Assembly: GCF_003594915.1 (NCBI RefSeq)
Contig: NZ_QZCS01000019.1
Location: 17,564-81,563, forward strand
DNA length: 64,000 bases
Origin: Enterobacter chuandaensis
GTDB lineage: Bacteria > Pseudomonadota > Gammaproteobacteria > Enterobacterales > Enterobacteriaceae
Reading direction: 5' to 3'
This document shows, in pieces, positions 25,339 to 37,202 of this stretch (the stretch's first letter is position 1; the number at the start of each line of letters is the position of its first letter). The notes under the pieces were generated by a model. It did no database searches and was not told the origin of the DNA. It worked only from the letters and a program-made list of their open reading frames with translations. The translations under genes and the position numbers were made by a program.

Positions 25339-26343
25339 ATGCGTAAGTCAGTTATTGCGATCATCGTCATCGTACTGGTCGTGCTGTATACCTCGATCTT
25401 TGTGGTGAAAGAGGGCGAGCGTGGGATCAAGTTCCAGTTCAGCAGCGTCGTGCGTGATGGCGACAAACGTCCGGTGATTTACGAGCCGGGCCTGCACTTC
25501 AAGGTGCCGTTCATTCAGTCTGTGAAAACGCTGGATGCGCGTATCCAGACCATGGATAACCAGGCTGACCGTTTCGTTACCAAAGAGAAGAAAGACCTGA
25601 TCGTTGATTCTTACATCAAATGGCGCATCAGCGATTTCAGCCGCTACTTCCTGGCAACGGGCGGCGGTGACGTTTCTCAGGCGGAAGTGCTGCTGAAACG
25701 TAAGTTCTCTGACCGTCTGCGTTCTGAAATTGGCCGTCTGGATGTGAAAGACATCGTGACCGACTCCCGCGGTCGTCTGACTCTGGAAGTGCGCGATGCG
25801 CTGAACTCCGGTACAGCGGGCACCGAAGACGAAGTGGAAACGCCAGCAGCAGATGACGCGATTGCTAAAGCGGCTGAGCGCGTTCAGGCTGAAACCAACG
25901 GTAAAGTGCCGGTGATCAACCCGAACAGTATGGCTGCGCTGGGTATCGAAGTGGTTGACGTGCGTATTAAGCAGATCAACCTGCCAGCGGAAGTGTCCGA
26001 GGCGATTTACAACCGTATGCGCGCCGAGCGTGAAGCGGTAGCCCGTCGTCACCGTTCACAGGGTCAGGAAGAGGCTGAAAAACTGCGCGCCGCAGCGGAC
26101 TACGAAGTGACCAAGACTCTCGCAGAGTCTGAGCGTCAGGGCCGTATTCTGCGTGGTGAAGGCGATGCGGAAGCCGCGAAGCTGTTCGCCGATGCGTTCA
26201 GCCAGGATCCAGACTTCTACGCCTTTATCCGTAGCCTGCGTGCTTACGAGAATAGCTTCCAGAGCAACCAGGATGTGATGGTGCTCAGCCCGGACAGCGA
26301 TTTCTTCCGTTATATGAAGACGCCGACTAACGCAACGCGATAA
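25339..26343 (+). CDS. hflC: FtsH regulator HflC
   Basis: Partner of HflK in the FtsH complex. 334 aa, with an N-terminal signal anchor (VIAIIVIVLVVLYTSIFVV), SPFH domain (about 20-240) and a coiled Ala/Glu-rich segment. AAGGATG at the start shows tight coupling to hflK. A strong terminator follows, ending the long cluster. Confidence 0.97.
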   Translation: MRKSVIAIIVIVLVVLYTSIFVVKEGERGIKFQFSSVVRDGDKRPVIYEPGLHFKVPFIQSVKTLDARIQTMDNQADRFVTKEKKDLIVDSYIKWRISDFSRYFLATGGGDVSQAEVLLKRKFSDRLRSEIGRLDVKDIVTDSRGRLTLEVRDALNSGTAGTEDEVETPAADDAIAKAAERVQAETNGKVPVINPNSMAALGIEVVDVRIKQINLPAEVSEAIYNRMRAEREAVARRHRSQGQEEAEKLRAAADYEVTKTLAESERQGRILRGEGDAEAAKLFADAFSQDPDFYAFIRSLRAYENSFQSNQDVMVLSPDSDFFRYMKTPTNATR

Positions 26344-26366
26344 ACTCAGGCTCGTTTGAGTATTCA

Positions 26367-26401
26367 AACCACCGCTCCCAACGGAGCGGTGGTTTTCTTT
26401 T
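26367..26401 (+). terminator. hflC terminator
   Basis: 12-bp perfect stem AACCACCGCTCC/GGAGCGGTGGTT, loop CAAC, then TTTTCTTTT-type tail. Ends the nnr-to-hflC cluster just before yjeT. Confidence 0.95.
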
Positions 26402-26414
26402 ATAAGGATTAAAA

Positions 26415-26612
26415 ATGAATTCAACGATCTGGCTCGCACTGGCCCTGGTTCTGGTGCTGGAAGGTCTCGGACCGATGCTCTATCCGCGCGCCTGGCGTCG
26501 CATGATCGCCACGATGAGCCAACTGCCGGATAATATTTTGCGTCGTTTTGGCGGCGGTCTTGTGGTTGCAGGTATCGTTATCTACTACATGTTGAGGAAA
26601 ACGATTGGCTGA
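26415..26612 (+). CDS. yjeT: Small inner-membrane protein YjeT (DUF2065)
   Basis: 65-aa protein with two membrane helices (about 4-20 and 45-62) around a basic loop PRAWRRM. Matches the DUF2065 family always found between hflC and purA. Function unknown. AAGGATTAAAA precedes the ATG. It sits just after the hflC terminator, so it is read either by readthrough or from its own promoter. Confidence 0.92.
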   Translation: MNSTIWLALALVLVLEGLGPMLYPRAWRRMIATMSQLPDNILRRFGGGLVVAGIVIYYMLRKTIG

Positions 26613-26623
26613 TCAAAAAGTAG

Positions 26624-28015
<1,392 letters not shown>

Positions 28016-28029
28016 TCTTCGTGACTGCT

Positions 28030-28076
28030 GGCCTGCGGGGAAACCCGCAGGCCGGATAAGCGTAGCGCCATCCGGC
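28030..28076 (+). terminator. purA terminator hairpin fused to a REP element
   Basis: A perfect 10-bp stem GGCCTGCGGG/CCCGCAGGCC with loop GAAA (28030-28053) shares its last bases with a REP palindrome GCCGGAT...ATCCGGC (28051-28076). There is no strong T-run, so it may act as an mRNA-stabilising or weak terminating structure. Confidence 0.7.
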
Positions 28077-28207
28077 GACCGCTCCTGGATCTCCGCTTTT
28101 TCGCCCCGTCTGTCAAATAAATTAGCCGCTAACTATCTGGCTGGTTTATCATCATTAATGAATATCTCTGCGGTTAAACCGCGTTTTCCCTTTTTCCTGA
28201 GGTTGAT

Positions 28208-28633
28208 GTGCAGTTAACAAGTTTCACCGATTACGGCTTACGCGCGCTGATTTACATGGCGTCGTTACCCGATGGGAAGATGACCAGTATCTCTGAAGTG
28301 ACAGAGGTGTACGGTGTGTCCCGTAATCATATGGTCAAAATAATCAATCAACTTAGCCGTGCCGGATACGTTGCTGCCGTCCGCGGGAAGAATGGAGGGA
28401 TCCGTCTTGGTAAACCGGCACAGAGTATTCGTATCGGGGATGTGGTACGTGAGCTGGAGCCGTTGTCTCTGGTGAACTGCAGCAGCGAGTTCTGCCACAT
28501 CACGCCCGCTTGTCGCCTGAAACAGGCGCTTTCTAAGGCCGTGCAAAGTTTTCTCAAGGAACTGGATAACTACACGCTGGCCGATTTGGTTGAAGAGAAT
28601 CAACCGCTTTATAAATTATTGCTGGTGGAATGA
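28208..28633 (+). CDS. nsrR: Nitric-oxide-sensing repressor NsrR
   Basis: Rrf2-family regulator whose [4Fe-4S] or [2Fe-2S] cluster reacts with NO and releases DNA. 141 aa. A winged helix lies at about residues 3-60, and the three cluster cysteines are in [12 protein letters not shown] (about 91-102). Start is GTG ([10 protein letters not shown]), as in E. coli. It should repress ytfE, which has an NsrR palindrome at 52824 in this window. Its stop overlaps the longer upstream frame of rnr, and the two are probably cotranscribed. Confidence 0.96.
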   Translation: MQLTSFTDYGLRALIYMASLPDGKMTSISEVTEVYGVSRNHMVKIINQLSRAGYVAAVRGKNGGIRLGKPAQSIRIGDVVRELEPLSLVNCSSEFCHITPACRLKQALSKAVQSFLKELDNYTLADLVEENQPLYKLLLVE

Positions 28634-28671
28634 AGAAAATTTCCACCGGAGCTGACAACGGAGGAACCGAC

Positions 28672-31113
28672 ATGTCACACGATCCTTTCCAGGAACGCGA
28701 AGCCGAAAAATACGCGAATCCTATTCCCAGCCGCGAGTTCATCATTGAACACTTAACTAAACGCGAAAAACCCGCCAATCGTGAAGAACTTGCCGTTGAA
28801 TTAAACATTGAAGGCGAAGAGCAAATTGAAGCCCTTCGCCGCCGCCTGCGCGCGATGGAGCGTGACGGGCAGCTGGTCTTTACCCGCCGCCAGTGCTACG
28901 CGCTGCCAGAACGCCTCGATCTGCTGAAAGGGACCGTTATTGGTCACCGTGACGGCTTCGGCTTCCTGCGCGTGGAAGGCCGTAAAGACGACCTGTACCT
29001 TTCATCTGAACAGATGAAGATGTGTATCCACGGCGACCAGATCCTGGCGCAGCCGCTGGGTGCTGACCGTAAGGGCCGCCGCGAAGCGCGCGTGGTTCGC
29101 GTGCTGGTGCCGAAAACCAGCCAGATTGTGGGCCGCTACTTTACTGATGCGGGCGTGGGCTTCGTGGTGCCGGACGACAGCCGCCTGAGCTTCGACATCC
29201 TCATCCCGCCTGAAGAGGTGATGGGCGCGCGCATGGGCTTCGTGGTGGTAGTGGAACTCACCCAGCGCCCAACCCGTCGCACCAAAGCGGTCGGAAAAAT
29301 CGTCGAAGTGCTGGGCGACAACATGGGCACCGGCATGGCCGTTGATATGGCGCTGCGCACGCATGAAATTCCTTACGTCTGGCCGAAAGCGGTTGAAGAA
29401 CAAATTTCCGGCCTCCGCGAAGAGGTGCCTGAAGAATCTAAAGCGGGCCGTGTGGATCTCCGCGATCTGCCGCTGGTAACGATCGATGGTGAAGACGCCC
29501 GCGACTTCGATGATGCCGTCTACTGCGAGAAAAAACGCGGTGGCGGCTGGCGTCTGTGGGTCGCGATCGCGGATGTCAGCTATTACGTTCGCCCGCATAC
29601 GCCGCTGGATAACGAGGCGCGCAGCCGTGGTACCTCGGTTTACTTCCCGTCTCAGGTAATACCGATGCTGCCGGAAGTGCTCTCCAACGGCCTGTGCTCC
29701 CTGAACCCGCAGGTTGACCGTCTCTGTATGGTTTGTGAGATGACCATCTCCAACAAAGGGCGCTTAACGGGCTACAAATTCTACGAAGCGGTGATGAGCT
29801 CTCACGCGCGTCTGACCTACACCAAGGTCTGGCATATGCTGCAGGGCGATCAGGATCTTCGTGAGCAATATGCGCCGCTGGTCAAACATATTGAAGAGCT
29901 ACATAACCTCTATAAAACGCTGGATCAGGCGCGCGAAGAGCGCGGCGGGATCTCGTTTGAGAGTGAAGAAGCGAAGTTCATCTTCAACGCCGAGCGTCGT
30001 ATTGAACGTATCGAGCAGACCCAGCGTAATGATGCGCACAAGCTGATCGAAGAGTGTATGATCCTGGCGAACATCTCGGCGGCGCGTTTCGTTGAGAAAG
30101 CGAAAGAGCCTGCGCTGTTCCGTATTCACGATAAGCCGTCTACGGAAGCCATCACCGCGTTCCGTTCTGTGCTGGCTGAACTCGGTCTGGAGCTGCCGGG
30201 AGGCAATAAGCCTGAGCCGCGCGATTACGCCGAGCTGCTGGAATCCATTAGCGATCGTCCTGACGCAGAAATGCTGCAGACGATGCTGCTGCGCTCCATG
30301 AAGCAGGCGATTTACGATCCGGAAAACCGGGGCCACTTCGGCCTGGCGCTGCAGTCTTACGCGCACTTTACCTCGCCGATCCGTCGCTATCCGGATCTGT
30401 CACTGCACCGCGCGATCAAGTATCTGCTGGCGCAGGAGCAGGGTCATAAAGGGAACACCACCGAAACCGGCGGCTATCACTACTCAATGGAAGAGATGCT
30501 GCAGCTGGGTCAGCACTGCTCCATGACCGAGCGCCGTGCTGATGAAGCCACGCGAGACGTAGCGGACTGGCTGAAGTGTGACTTTATGCTGGACCAGGTG
30601 GGCAACGTCTTTAAGGGCGTGATTGCCAGCGTGACCGGCTTTGGTTTCTTCGTTCGTCTGGACGAGCTGTTCATTGACGGTCTGGTGCACGTCTCCAGCC
30701 TGGATAACGACTACTACCGCTTCGATCAGGTCGGCCAGCGTCTGATTGGCGAGTCTGGCGGCCAGACCTACCGTCTGGGCGACCGCGTGGAAGTGAAGGT
30801 GGAAGCCGTGAATATGGACGACCGTAAAATCGACTTCAGCCTGATCTCCAGCGAGCGCGCGCCGCGTAACGTGGGTAAAACTGAGCGTGAAAGGGCGAAA
30901 AAAGGCGGAAACGGCAAAGCGAGCGGTAAACGTCGCCAGGCGGGCAAAAAGGTAAACTTCGAGCCGGACAGCGCGTTCCGCGGCGAGAAGAAGCAGAAGC
31001 CAAAGGCGGCGAAGAAAGAGGCTCGCTCAGCGAAAAAGCCTTCCGCGAAGACGCAGAAAATTGCTGCCGCAACAAAAGCGAAGCGCGCAGCCAAGAAAAA
31101 GCAGGCGGAGTAA
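28672..31113 (+). CDS. rnr: Ribonuclease R
   Basis: RNB-family 3'-5' exoribonuclease that degrades structured RNA, including in trans-translation and cold shock. 813 aa: helix-turn-helix (about 22-85), two cold-shock domains, RNB catalytic domain (about 260-590; [14 protein letters not shown] holds the catalytic aspartates), S1 domain (about 640-725) and a very Lys-rich tail. Start [10 protein letters not shown] has an AACGGAGG site; the earlier ATG inside the nsrR end is less likely. Confidence 0.96.
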   Translation: MSHDPFQEREAEKYANPIPSREFIIEHLTKREKPANREELAVELNIEGEEQIEALRRRLRAMERDGQLVFTRRQCYALPERLDLLKGTVIGHRDGFGFLRVEGRKDDLYLSSEQMKMCIHGDQILAQPLGADRKGRREARVVRVLVPKTSQIVGRYFTDAGVGFVVPDDSRLSFDILIPPEEVMGARMGFVVVVELTQRPTRRTKAVGKIVEVLGDNMGTGMAVDMALRTHEIPYVWPKAVEEQISGLREEVPEESKAGRVDLRDLPLVTIDGEDARDFDDAVYCEKKRGGGWRLWVAIADVSYYVRPHTPLDNEARSRGTSVYFPSQVIPMLPEVLSNGLCSLNPQVDRLCMVCEMTISNKGRLTGYKFYEAVMSSHARLTYTKVWHMLQGDQDLREQYAPLVKHIEELHNLYKTLDQAREERGGISFESEEAKFIFNAERRIERIEQTQRNDAHKLIEECMILANISAARFVEKAKEPALFRIHDKPSTEAITAFRSVLAELGLELPGGNKPEPRDYAELLESISDRPDAEMLQTMLLRSMKQAIYDPENRGHFGLALQSYAHFTSPIRRYPDLSLHRAIKYLLAQEQGHKGNTTETGGYHYSMEEMLQLGQHCSMTERRADEATRDVADWLKCDFMLDQVGNVFKGVIASVTGFGFFVRLDELFIDGLVHVSSLDNDYYRFDQVGQRLIGESGGQTYRLGDRVEVKVEAVNMDDRKIDFSLISSERAPRNVGKTERERAKKGGNGKASGKRRQAGKKVNFEPDSAFRGEKKQKPKAAKKEARSAKKPSAKTQKIAAATKAKRAAKKKQAE

Positions 31114-31130
31114 TTCTCCCCTCACCCTGA

Positions 31131-31153
31131 CCCTCTCCCCAACCGGGAGAGGG
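31131..31153. repeat. CCCTCTCCC intergenic hairpin
   Basis: 9-bp perfect stem CCCTCTCCC/GGGAGAGGG between rnr and rlmB, preceded by CCCCTCACCCTGA. The same CTCACC...CCCTCTCCC theme recurs, inverted, at 31951-31990. It resembles a short intergenic repeat common in enterobacteria. No T-run, so it is not an obvious terminator. Confidence 0.6.
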
Positions 31154-31178
31154 GAAATACTTATTACGAGAACCATCA

Positions 31179-31913
31179 ATGAGTGAAATGATTTACGGCA
31201 TCCACGCGGTGCAGGCCCTCCTCGAGCGCGCACCGGAGCGTTTTCAGGAAGTGTTTATTCTGAAAGGGCGTGAAGATAAGCGTCTGATGCCGCTGATCCA
31301 CGCGCTGGAAGCGCAGGGCGTGGTGATCCAGCTGGCGAATCGCCAGTTCCTGGATGAGAAAAGCGAAGGTGCGGTTCACCAGGGGATCATTGCCCGCGTG
31401 AAGCCGGGTCGTCAGTATCAGGAGAACGATCTCCCGGATCTGATTGCCGAGCTGGATAATCCGTTCTTCCTGATCCTGGATGGCGTCACCGATCCGCATA
31501 ACCTCGGCGCGTGCCTGCGTAGCGCCGATGCGGCGGGCGTGCATGCGGTTATCGTGCCGAAAGATCGCTCCGCGCAGCTGAACGCGACGGCGAAGAAAGT
31601 GGCCTGCGGCGCGGCGGAAAACGTTCCGCTGATCCGCGTGACCAACCTGGCGCGCACCATGCGTCTGCTGCAGGAAGAGAACATCTGGATCGTCGGCACC
31701 GCCGGTGAAGCGGATCATACCCTTTATCAGAGCAAAATGACCGGCCGTCTGGCGCTGGTGATGGGGGCGGAAGGCGAAGGCATGCGTCGTCTGACGCGCG
31801 AGCACTGCGACGAGCTGATTAGCATCCCGATGGCGGGCAGCGTCTCGTCCCTGAACGTTTCCGTTGCGACGGGTATCTGCCTGTTTGAAGCGGTGCGTCA
31901 GCGGGGAGAATAA
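31179..31913 (+). CDS. rlmB: 23S rRNA 2'-O-methyltransferase RlmB
   Basis: SPOUT-family enzyme that methylates the ribose of G2251 in 23S rRNA. 244 aa: N-terminal SpoU substrate-binding domain (about 5-80) and C-terminal knotted domain. The three SpoU motifs are visible as [21 protein letters not shown] (fragment [16 protein letters not shown]), [12 protein letters not shown] and [15 protein letters not shown]. Follows rnr by 65 bp, as in E. coli. Confidence 0.96.
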   Translation: MSEMIYGIHAVQALLERAPERFQEVFILKGREDKRLMPLIHALEAQGVVIQLANRQFLDEKSEGAVHQGIIARVKPGRQYQENDLPDLIAELDNPFFLILDGVTDPHNLGACLRSADAAGVHAVIVPKDRSAQLNATAKKVACGAAENVPLIRVTNLARTMRLLQEENIWIVGTAGEADHTLYQSKMTGRLALVMGAEGEGMRRLTREHCDELISIPMAGSVSSLNVSVATGICLFEAVRQRGE

Positions 31914-31918
31914 ACAGC

Positions 31919-31942
31919 AAGGCCGTCCACAGGACGGCCTTT
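31919..31942. terminator. rlmB terminator
   Basis: 8-bp perfect stem GGCCGTCC/GGACGGCC, loop ACA, extended by AA/TT and followed by TTTAG. Lies 5 bp after the rlmB stop. Confidence 0.85.
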
Positions 31943-31950
31943 AGTGTTTT

Positions 31951-31990
31951 CTCCCTATCCCTCTCCCCGTGGGATAGGGTCGGGGTGGTG
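31951..31990. repeat. Second CCCTCTCCC-type intergenic repeat
   Basis: 9-bp stem CCCTATCCC/GGGATAGGG (31953-31979) followed by TCGGGGTGGTGAGGG, the inverse of the CCCTCACC theme found after rnr. Between converging rlmB and the MHS transporter. Confidence 0.55.
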
Positions 31991-32012
31991 AGGGCACCAG
32001 ACGGTGACAGCC

Positions 32013-33287
32013 TCATTCCTCCAGCGACCGCAAATGGTCATCCTTCCTCAGCGTCATCAGCGCGAAAATACTCACTACCGCCGTTGCCATCACGTAGTAC
32101 GCCGGAATATCCAGATTGCCCGTCTCTTTAATCAGCCCGGTAATAATCAATCCCGCGCAGCCCGAGAAAATCGCGTTCGACAGAGAATAGGCCAGCCCAA
32201 GCCCCGTATAGCGCACGCGCGTCGGGAACATCTCAGACAGCATTGCCGGCCCCGGCCCTGCGAGCATCCCCACCAGACCGCCCGCAATCAACACCACAAT
32301 CGCCTTCACCGCCAGCGCGCTGGACTCCGCCTGCAAAATTTTCAGCAGCGGCAGGGCAAGGACCAGCAGCAGCGCGGTGGCGATGATCATCACCGTGCGC
32401 CGCCCGATCCTGTCGCTCAGTATGCCCGATGGAATGATGGTGAGCGCAAAACCAAGGTTAGAAATCACCGCGATCAGCAGCGCCTGGTTAAACCCGGTAT
32501 GCAGCGCCGACTGCAGATAGGTCGGCATGATCACGAGGTAGGTATAACCCGCCGCGGACCAGACCATCACGCGGCCAATGCCCATCAGGATGATTTTGAG
32601 CGTGGCGGATGTACTGGCCTGAGCAATAACCGGTTTTTCCTTCTGCTGCACAAAGCTCGGCGTCTCTTCCATACTCACCCGTAGCCATAGCGCCACCGCG
32701 CCCATCGGCAGGGCAAGGAAGAATGGAATGCGCCAGCCCCAGTCGTGCAGGGCTTCAGGCGTGAGGAGGGCTGAGAGCAGCGCGACAATACCTGCGCCCG
32801 CTAACAGCCCGAGCGCCACGGTAAAGGATTGCCACGCGCCGTACAGCCCGCGCTTGCCGCGCGGGGCGAATTCTGTCATCAGTGAGACGGCTCCGCCGTA
32901 CTCGCCCCCCGCGAAAAGCCCCTGCAGGATGCGCAGCAGCGTAATCATCAGCGGCGCGGCAATGCCTATAGTGGCGTAGACGGGCACGATGCCGATGGCC
33001 GTGGTGGCGAGCGTCATCAGCACCAGCACAACGATCAGCGTCGGCTTCCGGCCAATCCTGTCACCAATGCGGCCAAAGACCACCGCGCCAAGCGGGCGGA
33101 AGAAGAAGGCGATGGCGAACGAGGCCCAGGTGAGGATCAGGCTGGTGAGTGCCGCTTCCCCCTCAAGCTGGAAGAAGTTCTTCGCAATCACGGTTGCCAG
33201 AAAACCGTAGACCGCAAACTCATACCACTCGATAAAGTTACCAATAGAGCCTGCAATTAATGCACGCTTGTGCGCATCCTGTTGCAT
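32013..33287 (-). CDS. MHS-family MFS transporter (ProP/KgtP-like)
   Basis: Proton-coupled importer of the metabolite:H+ symporter branch of the major facilitator superfamily; substrate unknown. 424 aa with 12 predicted membrane helices. Family signatures are GNFIEWYEFAVYGFLA near the N-terminus, GRIGDRIGRKPTL between helices 2 and 3, and RILQGLFAGGEYGGA. Start MQQDAHKRAL has GAGGTCGTT upstream; the ORF extends 14 codons further without support. E. coli K-12 has no such gene between rlmB and aidB, so this is an accessory insertion. Candidate substrates are small osmolytes or organic acids. Confidence 0.85.
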   Translation of the reverse strand: MQQDAHKRALIAGSIGNFIEWYEFAVYGFLATVIAKNFFQLEGEAALTSLILTWASFAIAFFFRPLGAVVFGRIGDRIGRKPTLIVVLVLMTLATTAIGIVPVYATIGIAAPLMITLLRILQGLFAGGEYGGAVSLMTEFAPRGKRGLYGAWQSFTVALGLLAGAGIVALLSALLTPEALHDWGWRIPFFLALPMGAVALWLRVSMEETPSFVQQKEKPVIAQASTSATLKIILMGIGRVMVWSAAGYTYLVIMPTYLQSALHTGFNQALLIAVISNLGFALTIIPSGILSDRIGRRTVMIIATALLLVLALPLLKILQAESSALAVKAIVVLIAGGLVGMLAGPGPAMLSEMFPTRVRYTGLGLAYSLSNAIFSGCAGLIITGLIKETGNLDIPAYYVMATAVVSIFALMTLRKDDHLRSLEE

Positions 33288-33481
33288 AACGACCTCACAA
33301 AGACGGGGTAAGAATAAATTATTCAGCATAAGCGGAGTAATGAAATAGTTTATTCTTATGTTCTGTGAGCTATTTCACGAATGATATCAATGCGATCGTC
33401 GTCCTGTGACTCCCCTCCCATGCAGCGCGCAAGCCCTCTGTCCATACTTGTACATATTGCCAATGAAAGGAGGGAGACAGC

Positions 33482-35102
33482 ATGCACTGGCAGACCCATA
33501 CCGTTTTTAATCAACCCGCTCCACTCTCTAACAGTAACCTTTTCCTCTGACTGCGCCCTGCGCGACGCGGTTGCGCGCGAGGGAGCCGAGTGGGATATGG
33601 ATCTTCTTGCCAGCATCGGACAACAGTTAGGCACGGCGGAGTCGCTGGAGCTGGGCAGGCTGGCGAACGTTAACCCGCCGGAGCTGCTGCGTTACGATGC
33701 CACGGGAGAGCGGCTGGATGACGTTCGCTTTCACCCCGCCTGGCATCTTCTGATGCAGGGACTCTGCGCTAACCGGGTTCACAATCTGGCGTGGGAGGAG
33801 GAGGCGCGAAAAGGCTCTTTCGTCGCCAGGGCCGCGCGCTTCGTGCTCCATGCTCAGGTTGAAGCGGGGACGTTATGCCCGGTGACCATGACCTTCGCCG
33901 CCACGCCGCTGTTGCAACAGTCGCTGCCCAAACCGTTTCATGACTGGTTAACGCCGCTGATGAGCGATCGCTACGATCCCCATCTCGCCCCGGGCGCGCA
34001 AAAACGCGGCCTGCTGATCGGCATGGGGATGACGGAAAAACAGGGCGGCTCAGATGTGCTCAGCAATACCACCAAAGCGGAAAAATGCAGCGATGGCAGC
34101 TACCGGCTGGTGGGCCACAAATGGTTCTTCTCCGTGCCGCAGAGTGATGCACATCTGGTGCTGGCGCAGGCGAAAGGCGGTTTGTCCTGCTTTTTTGTCC
34201 CGCGTTTCTTACCCGACGGGCAGCGCAACGCCGTACGGCTGGAACGTCTGAAAGACAAGCTCGGCAACCGCTCGAACGCCAGCAGCGAGGCGGAGTTCCT
34301 TGATGCCTCCGGCTGGCTGCTGGGTGAAGAGGGCGAAGGCGTGCGGCAGATCCTGAAGATGGGCGGGCTGACGCGCTTCGACTGTGCCCTTGGCAGCCAT
34401 GGGCTGATGCGTCGGGCGCTCTCGGTGGTGCTTTATCATACCCATCAGCGGCAGACCTTCGGCAAAAACCTCATCGATCAGCCGTTAATGCGTGAAGTGC
34501 TGAGCCGTATGGCGCTGGTGCTGGAGGGGCACACGGCGCTGCTGTTCCGTCTGGCCCGGGCGTGGGACAACCACACCGACCCGCAGGAGGCTGCCTGGGC
34601 GCGGCTTTTCACCCCGGCCGCAAAATTCAGCGTGTGCAAAGCGGGCATCCCGTTTGTGGCGGAGGCGATGGAGGCGCTGGGCGGAATTGGGTATTGCGAG
34701 GAGAGTGAGCTTCCCCGCCTGTATCGCGAGATGCCGGTGAACAGCATCTGGGAAGGATCGGGAAATATCATGTGCCTGGACGTGCTGCGCGTGCTGGCGA
34801 AGCAGCCAGGGATCCACGACCTGCTTGCCGATGAGTTTGCTCAGGTCAAAGGGCAGGACAGACATTTCGATCGCAGCTGGCGGCAGTTACAGCAGAAGCT
34901 GCGTAAACCACAGGAGGCGCAGGGGAGGGAGATCGCGCAGCAGCTCTTTTTACTGGGTGCTGGAAGTCAGATGCTGCGGCACGCATCGCCTCCCGTGGCG
35001 CAGGCGTGGTGCCGCATGATGCTGGATACCCGTGGCGGTACGCTAATGAACGAGCAGGTGCGTAACGATCTGCTGCTGCGCGCCACGGGCAGGGTGGGCT
35101 AG
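33482..35102 (+). pseudogene. aidB: aidB, frameshifted near codon 22
   Basis: Acyl-CoA-dehydrogenase-fold flavoprotein of the Ada adaptive response to alkylation. The true start reads MHWQTHTVFNQPAPLSNSNLFL and then hits TGA at 33548-33550. The next expected residues (SD.ALRDAVAREGAEWD) continue in another frame to a normal C-terminus at residue ~540. Aligning with E. coli AidB from memory requires two missing bases at about 33540-33550, for example one CT lost from CTCTCT. The rest, including GMGMTEKQGGSDV and EGSGNIMCLD, is intact. Translation could restart at a later ATG (WDMDLL), but that would lack about 38 residues. Its stop overlaps the stop of the converging chemoreceptor gene in CTAG. 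A sequencing error is the main alternative. Confidence 0.85.
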
Positions 35103-37030
35103 CGCTTAAGCTGGAACAGGCTCACCAGTTGGGTGAGGTGTGACCCTTTCTCGCGCAGCGTGTGCGCGGTTTGCTCGCTGCGCGAGACGCGATCGGCGTT
35201 GATATGCGACGCTTCGCCAATGTGGGTCATGGCCAGATTCACCTGGCCAATCCCGGCGGACTGCTCGCGTGATGCGTGGTTAATCTCCGTGACCAGCTGG
35301 CTGATGTTATCGATATGAACGATGATAGAGTCCATCGCCAGACGCGTCTGTTCTGACAGCGCGTGGCCCTCGCTCACTTTTCGCAGCGTATCGCCAATCA
35401 GCTGTTCAATCTCTTTCACCGCGTTGGCGCTGCGCCCTGCCAGGGCGCGAACTTCCTGCGCGACCACCGCAAACCCTTTTCCGTGCTCGCCTGCGCGTGC
35501 CGCTTCTACCGCCGCATTCAGCGCCAGAATGTTGGTCTGGAAGGCGATGGATTCGATCACGCGGGTAATGTCTTCAATGCGTTTTGACGCTTCGCGAATG
35601 TCATCCATCGTGGCAACCGCATGGGTGACCGTCTCGCCACCCTGATGAACCGCGCGTGAGGTTTCACCGACCAGCTGCTGCGTTTGCTCCATGTTGGCGG
35701 CATTTTGCTGCACGGTCGCGGCCAGTTGTTCCATGCTGGCGGAGGTCTCTTCAACGCTGCTGGCCTGCTTGTTAATTTGCTCTGAAATCTCGCCGGTATC
35801 GGAAGCCAGCGCATTGGTGCCCAAATGGATCTCGCCCGCGGCTTCACGCACCTGCAGGACAATTTTTTGCAGCCCCTCGCCAATACCGTTGATGGCATCA
35901 ACCAGCTGACCGACCTCATCCTGACGGGTGACGGGCAGGCTGGATCGCAAATCCCCTGCGGCATACTGGCGCGCCAGTTCGATCACGTTTCGCAGCGGGC
36001 GGGTCAGCATTCGGCGGATGAGCACCACAAACAGGCCCGCGAAGAGGGCAGATAACGCTACGCCTGCCAGCAGGAAACGGTCGCGCATGGCGTTAACGCT
36101 GGAGAGCAGGACCGATTTATCCACTTCACCGACGATGGTCCAGTTCCAGCCCGGCAGCGGGGTATAGGCCATTTTCAGCGTGCGGCCATCTTCGCTTACG
36201 CGCTCCAGCGTGCCGGAGGAGTCGCTCAGCAATTGCTGTTGGGTCGCGCCGTCCCACTTCGGCTGTTTTCCCTCTTCGCTGGCGTGAAACAGGTACTGAC
36301 CGCGCGTTTTGCCGCTGCTGCGGTCCAGCACAAAGAAGTGCCCGCTCTCGCCCAGGCGGCGGTTGAGGATTTTCTCGCGCATGACGTTCCAGGAGTGACT
36401 GATATCCACCCCAACAAAGATAATCCCGATAACCTGACCTTCACTGTTCTTCACGGGCTGGTACTGGGTGATGTAGCGCTTGCCAAACAGGAGCGCCAGA
36501 CCTCGGTACACCTCGCCTTTAGTGACAGAGGCAAACGCCGGGCTGGTGTTATCCAGAACTGTCCCCATAGCGCGATCCCCATTCTCTTTGCGCAGGGATG
36601 TGGCAACGCGAATGAAGTCGTTACCGCTGCGAACAAACAGCGTGGAGATTGCTCCCGTACGATTCAGAAAGTCATCAGAAAACGTCGTGTTTTCATGGAG
36701 CTCAGTGTCGCCCCCTTTCAGCAGGGGAACGGTGAGCCCGTTAATGGTCCGGGTCTGCTGAGTATCGACGCTAAACGGCTGGGGCAGAAATGTCGTAAAC
36801 AACCTGGTGTAGCTTTCGACTTCCTCGCTCAGGCTGGTATTAAACATCTGCACCATGTCGACCATACCGGTGGACTGATTATGCAGATCTTCGACCGCAA
36901 GGGCTTCAAGCTGCTGGCTGGCTTTTTGGCTGAGCAGGAAAGTGAATAGCAGAAACAGCGTGGCGACACTGACGCCAGTCAGCAGCGACAGCTTTGTTCC
37001 AAGGCCCGCACGGCGGAAAAAATTGATCAT
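35099..37030 (-). CDS. Methyl-accepting chemotaxis protein, Cache-type sensor
   Basis: Transmembrane chemoreceptor of 643 aa. Membrane helices flank a large periplasmic domain (about 12-33 and 318-342). That domain looks like a Cache3-Cache2 fusion (repeated [15 protein letters not shown]... and [10 protein letters not shown] patterns). A HAMP domain follows (about 342-395), then a signalling hairpin with the conserved tip [20 protein letters not shown]. The C-terminus ends SLFQLKR, with no NWETF-type CheR-docking pentapeptide. It has a sigma-28 promoter upstream. Such domains usually bind small carboxylates or similar ligands, but the ligand cannot be inferred here. Not found at this position in E. 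coli. Confidence 0.9.
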   Translation of the reverse strand: MINFFRRAGLGTKLSLLTGVSVATLFLLFTFLLSQKASQQLEALAVEDLHNQSTGMVDMVQMFNTSLSEEVESYTRLFTTFLPQPFSVDTQQTRTINGLTVPLLKGGDTELHENTTFSDDFLNRTGAISTLFVRSGNDFIRVATSLRKENGDRAMGTVLDNTSPAFASVTKGEVYRGLALLFGKRYITQYQPVKNSEGQVIGIIFVGVDISHSWNVMREKILNRRLGESGHFFVLDRSSGKTRGQYLFHASEEGKQPKWDGATQQQLLSDSSGTLERVSEDGRTLKMAYTPLPGWNWTIVGEVDKSVLLSSVNAMRDRFLLAGVALSALFAGLFVVLIRRMLTRPLRNVIELARQYAAGDLRSSLPVTRQDEVGQLVDAINGIGEGLQKIVLQVREAAGEIHLGTNALASDTGEISEQINKQASSVEETSASMEQLAATVQQNAANMEQTQQLVGETSRAVHQGGETVTHAVATMDDIREASKRIEDITRVIESIAFQTNILALNAAVEAARAGEHGKGFAVVAQEVRALAGRSANAVKEIEQLIGDTLRKVSEGHALSEQTRLAMDSIIVHIDNISQLVTEINHASREQSAGIGQVNLAMTHIGEASHINADRVSRSEQTAHTLREKGSHLTQLVSLFQLKR

Positions 37031-37061
37031 AAATTGCTCATCATTGAAAAGGTATGGTTCT

Positions 37062-37088
37062 TCAACGGCAGAGCGGGGATTACGTTTA
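37062..37088 (-). promoter_or_regulatory. Sigma-28 (FliA) promoter of the Cache chemoreceptor
   Basis: On the minus strand TAAACGTA, 11 bases, then GCCGTTGA, against the consensus TAAAGTTT-N11-GCCGATAA. Spacing is exact and 6 of 8 bases of the -10 match. Lies about 30 bp before the start codon. Confidence 0.75.
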
Positions 37089-37162
37089 CTGAATTAATGT
37101 AACAAAATGTTATTTAATTGTTTTTGTGCGGTTTTATAAAAGATAAAAAATTTGCAAAAACG

Positions 37163-37189
37163 AAAAGCCACTAAAAATAAGTGGCTTTT
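37163..37189. terminator. yjfN bidirectional terminator
   Basis: Stem AAAAGCCAC/GTGGCTTTT around an A-rich loop, giving a T-run on either strand. Sits 13 bp past the yjfN stop on the minus strand. Confidence 0.85.
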
Positions 37190-37202
37190 ATCAGGAGGGA
37201 TT

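Noticed and set aside
33381..35102. 573-aa reading of aidB beginning upstream of the normal start
   Set aside because: The first 55 codons have no resemblance to AidB, whereas the normal N-terminus is present in a different frame, so a frameshift is the better explanation.
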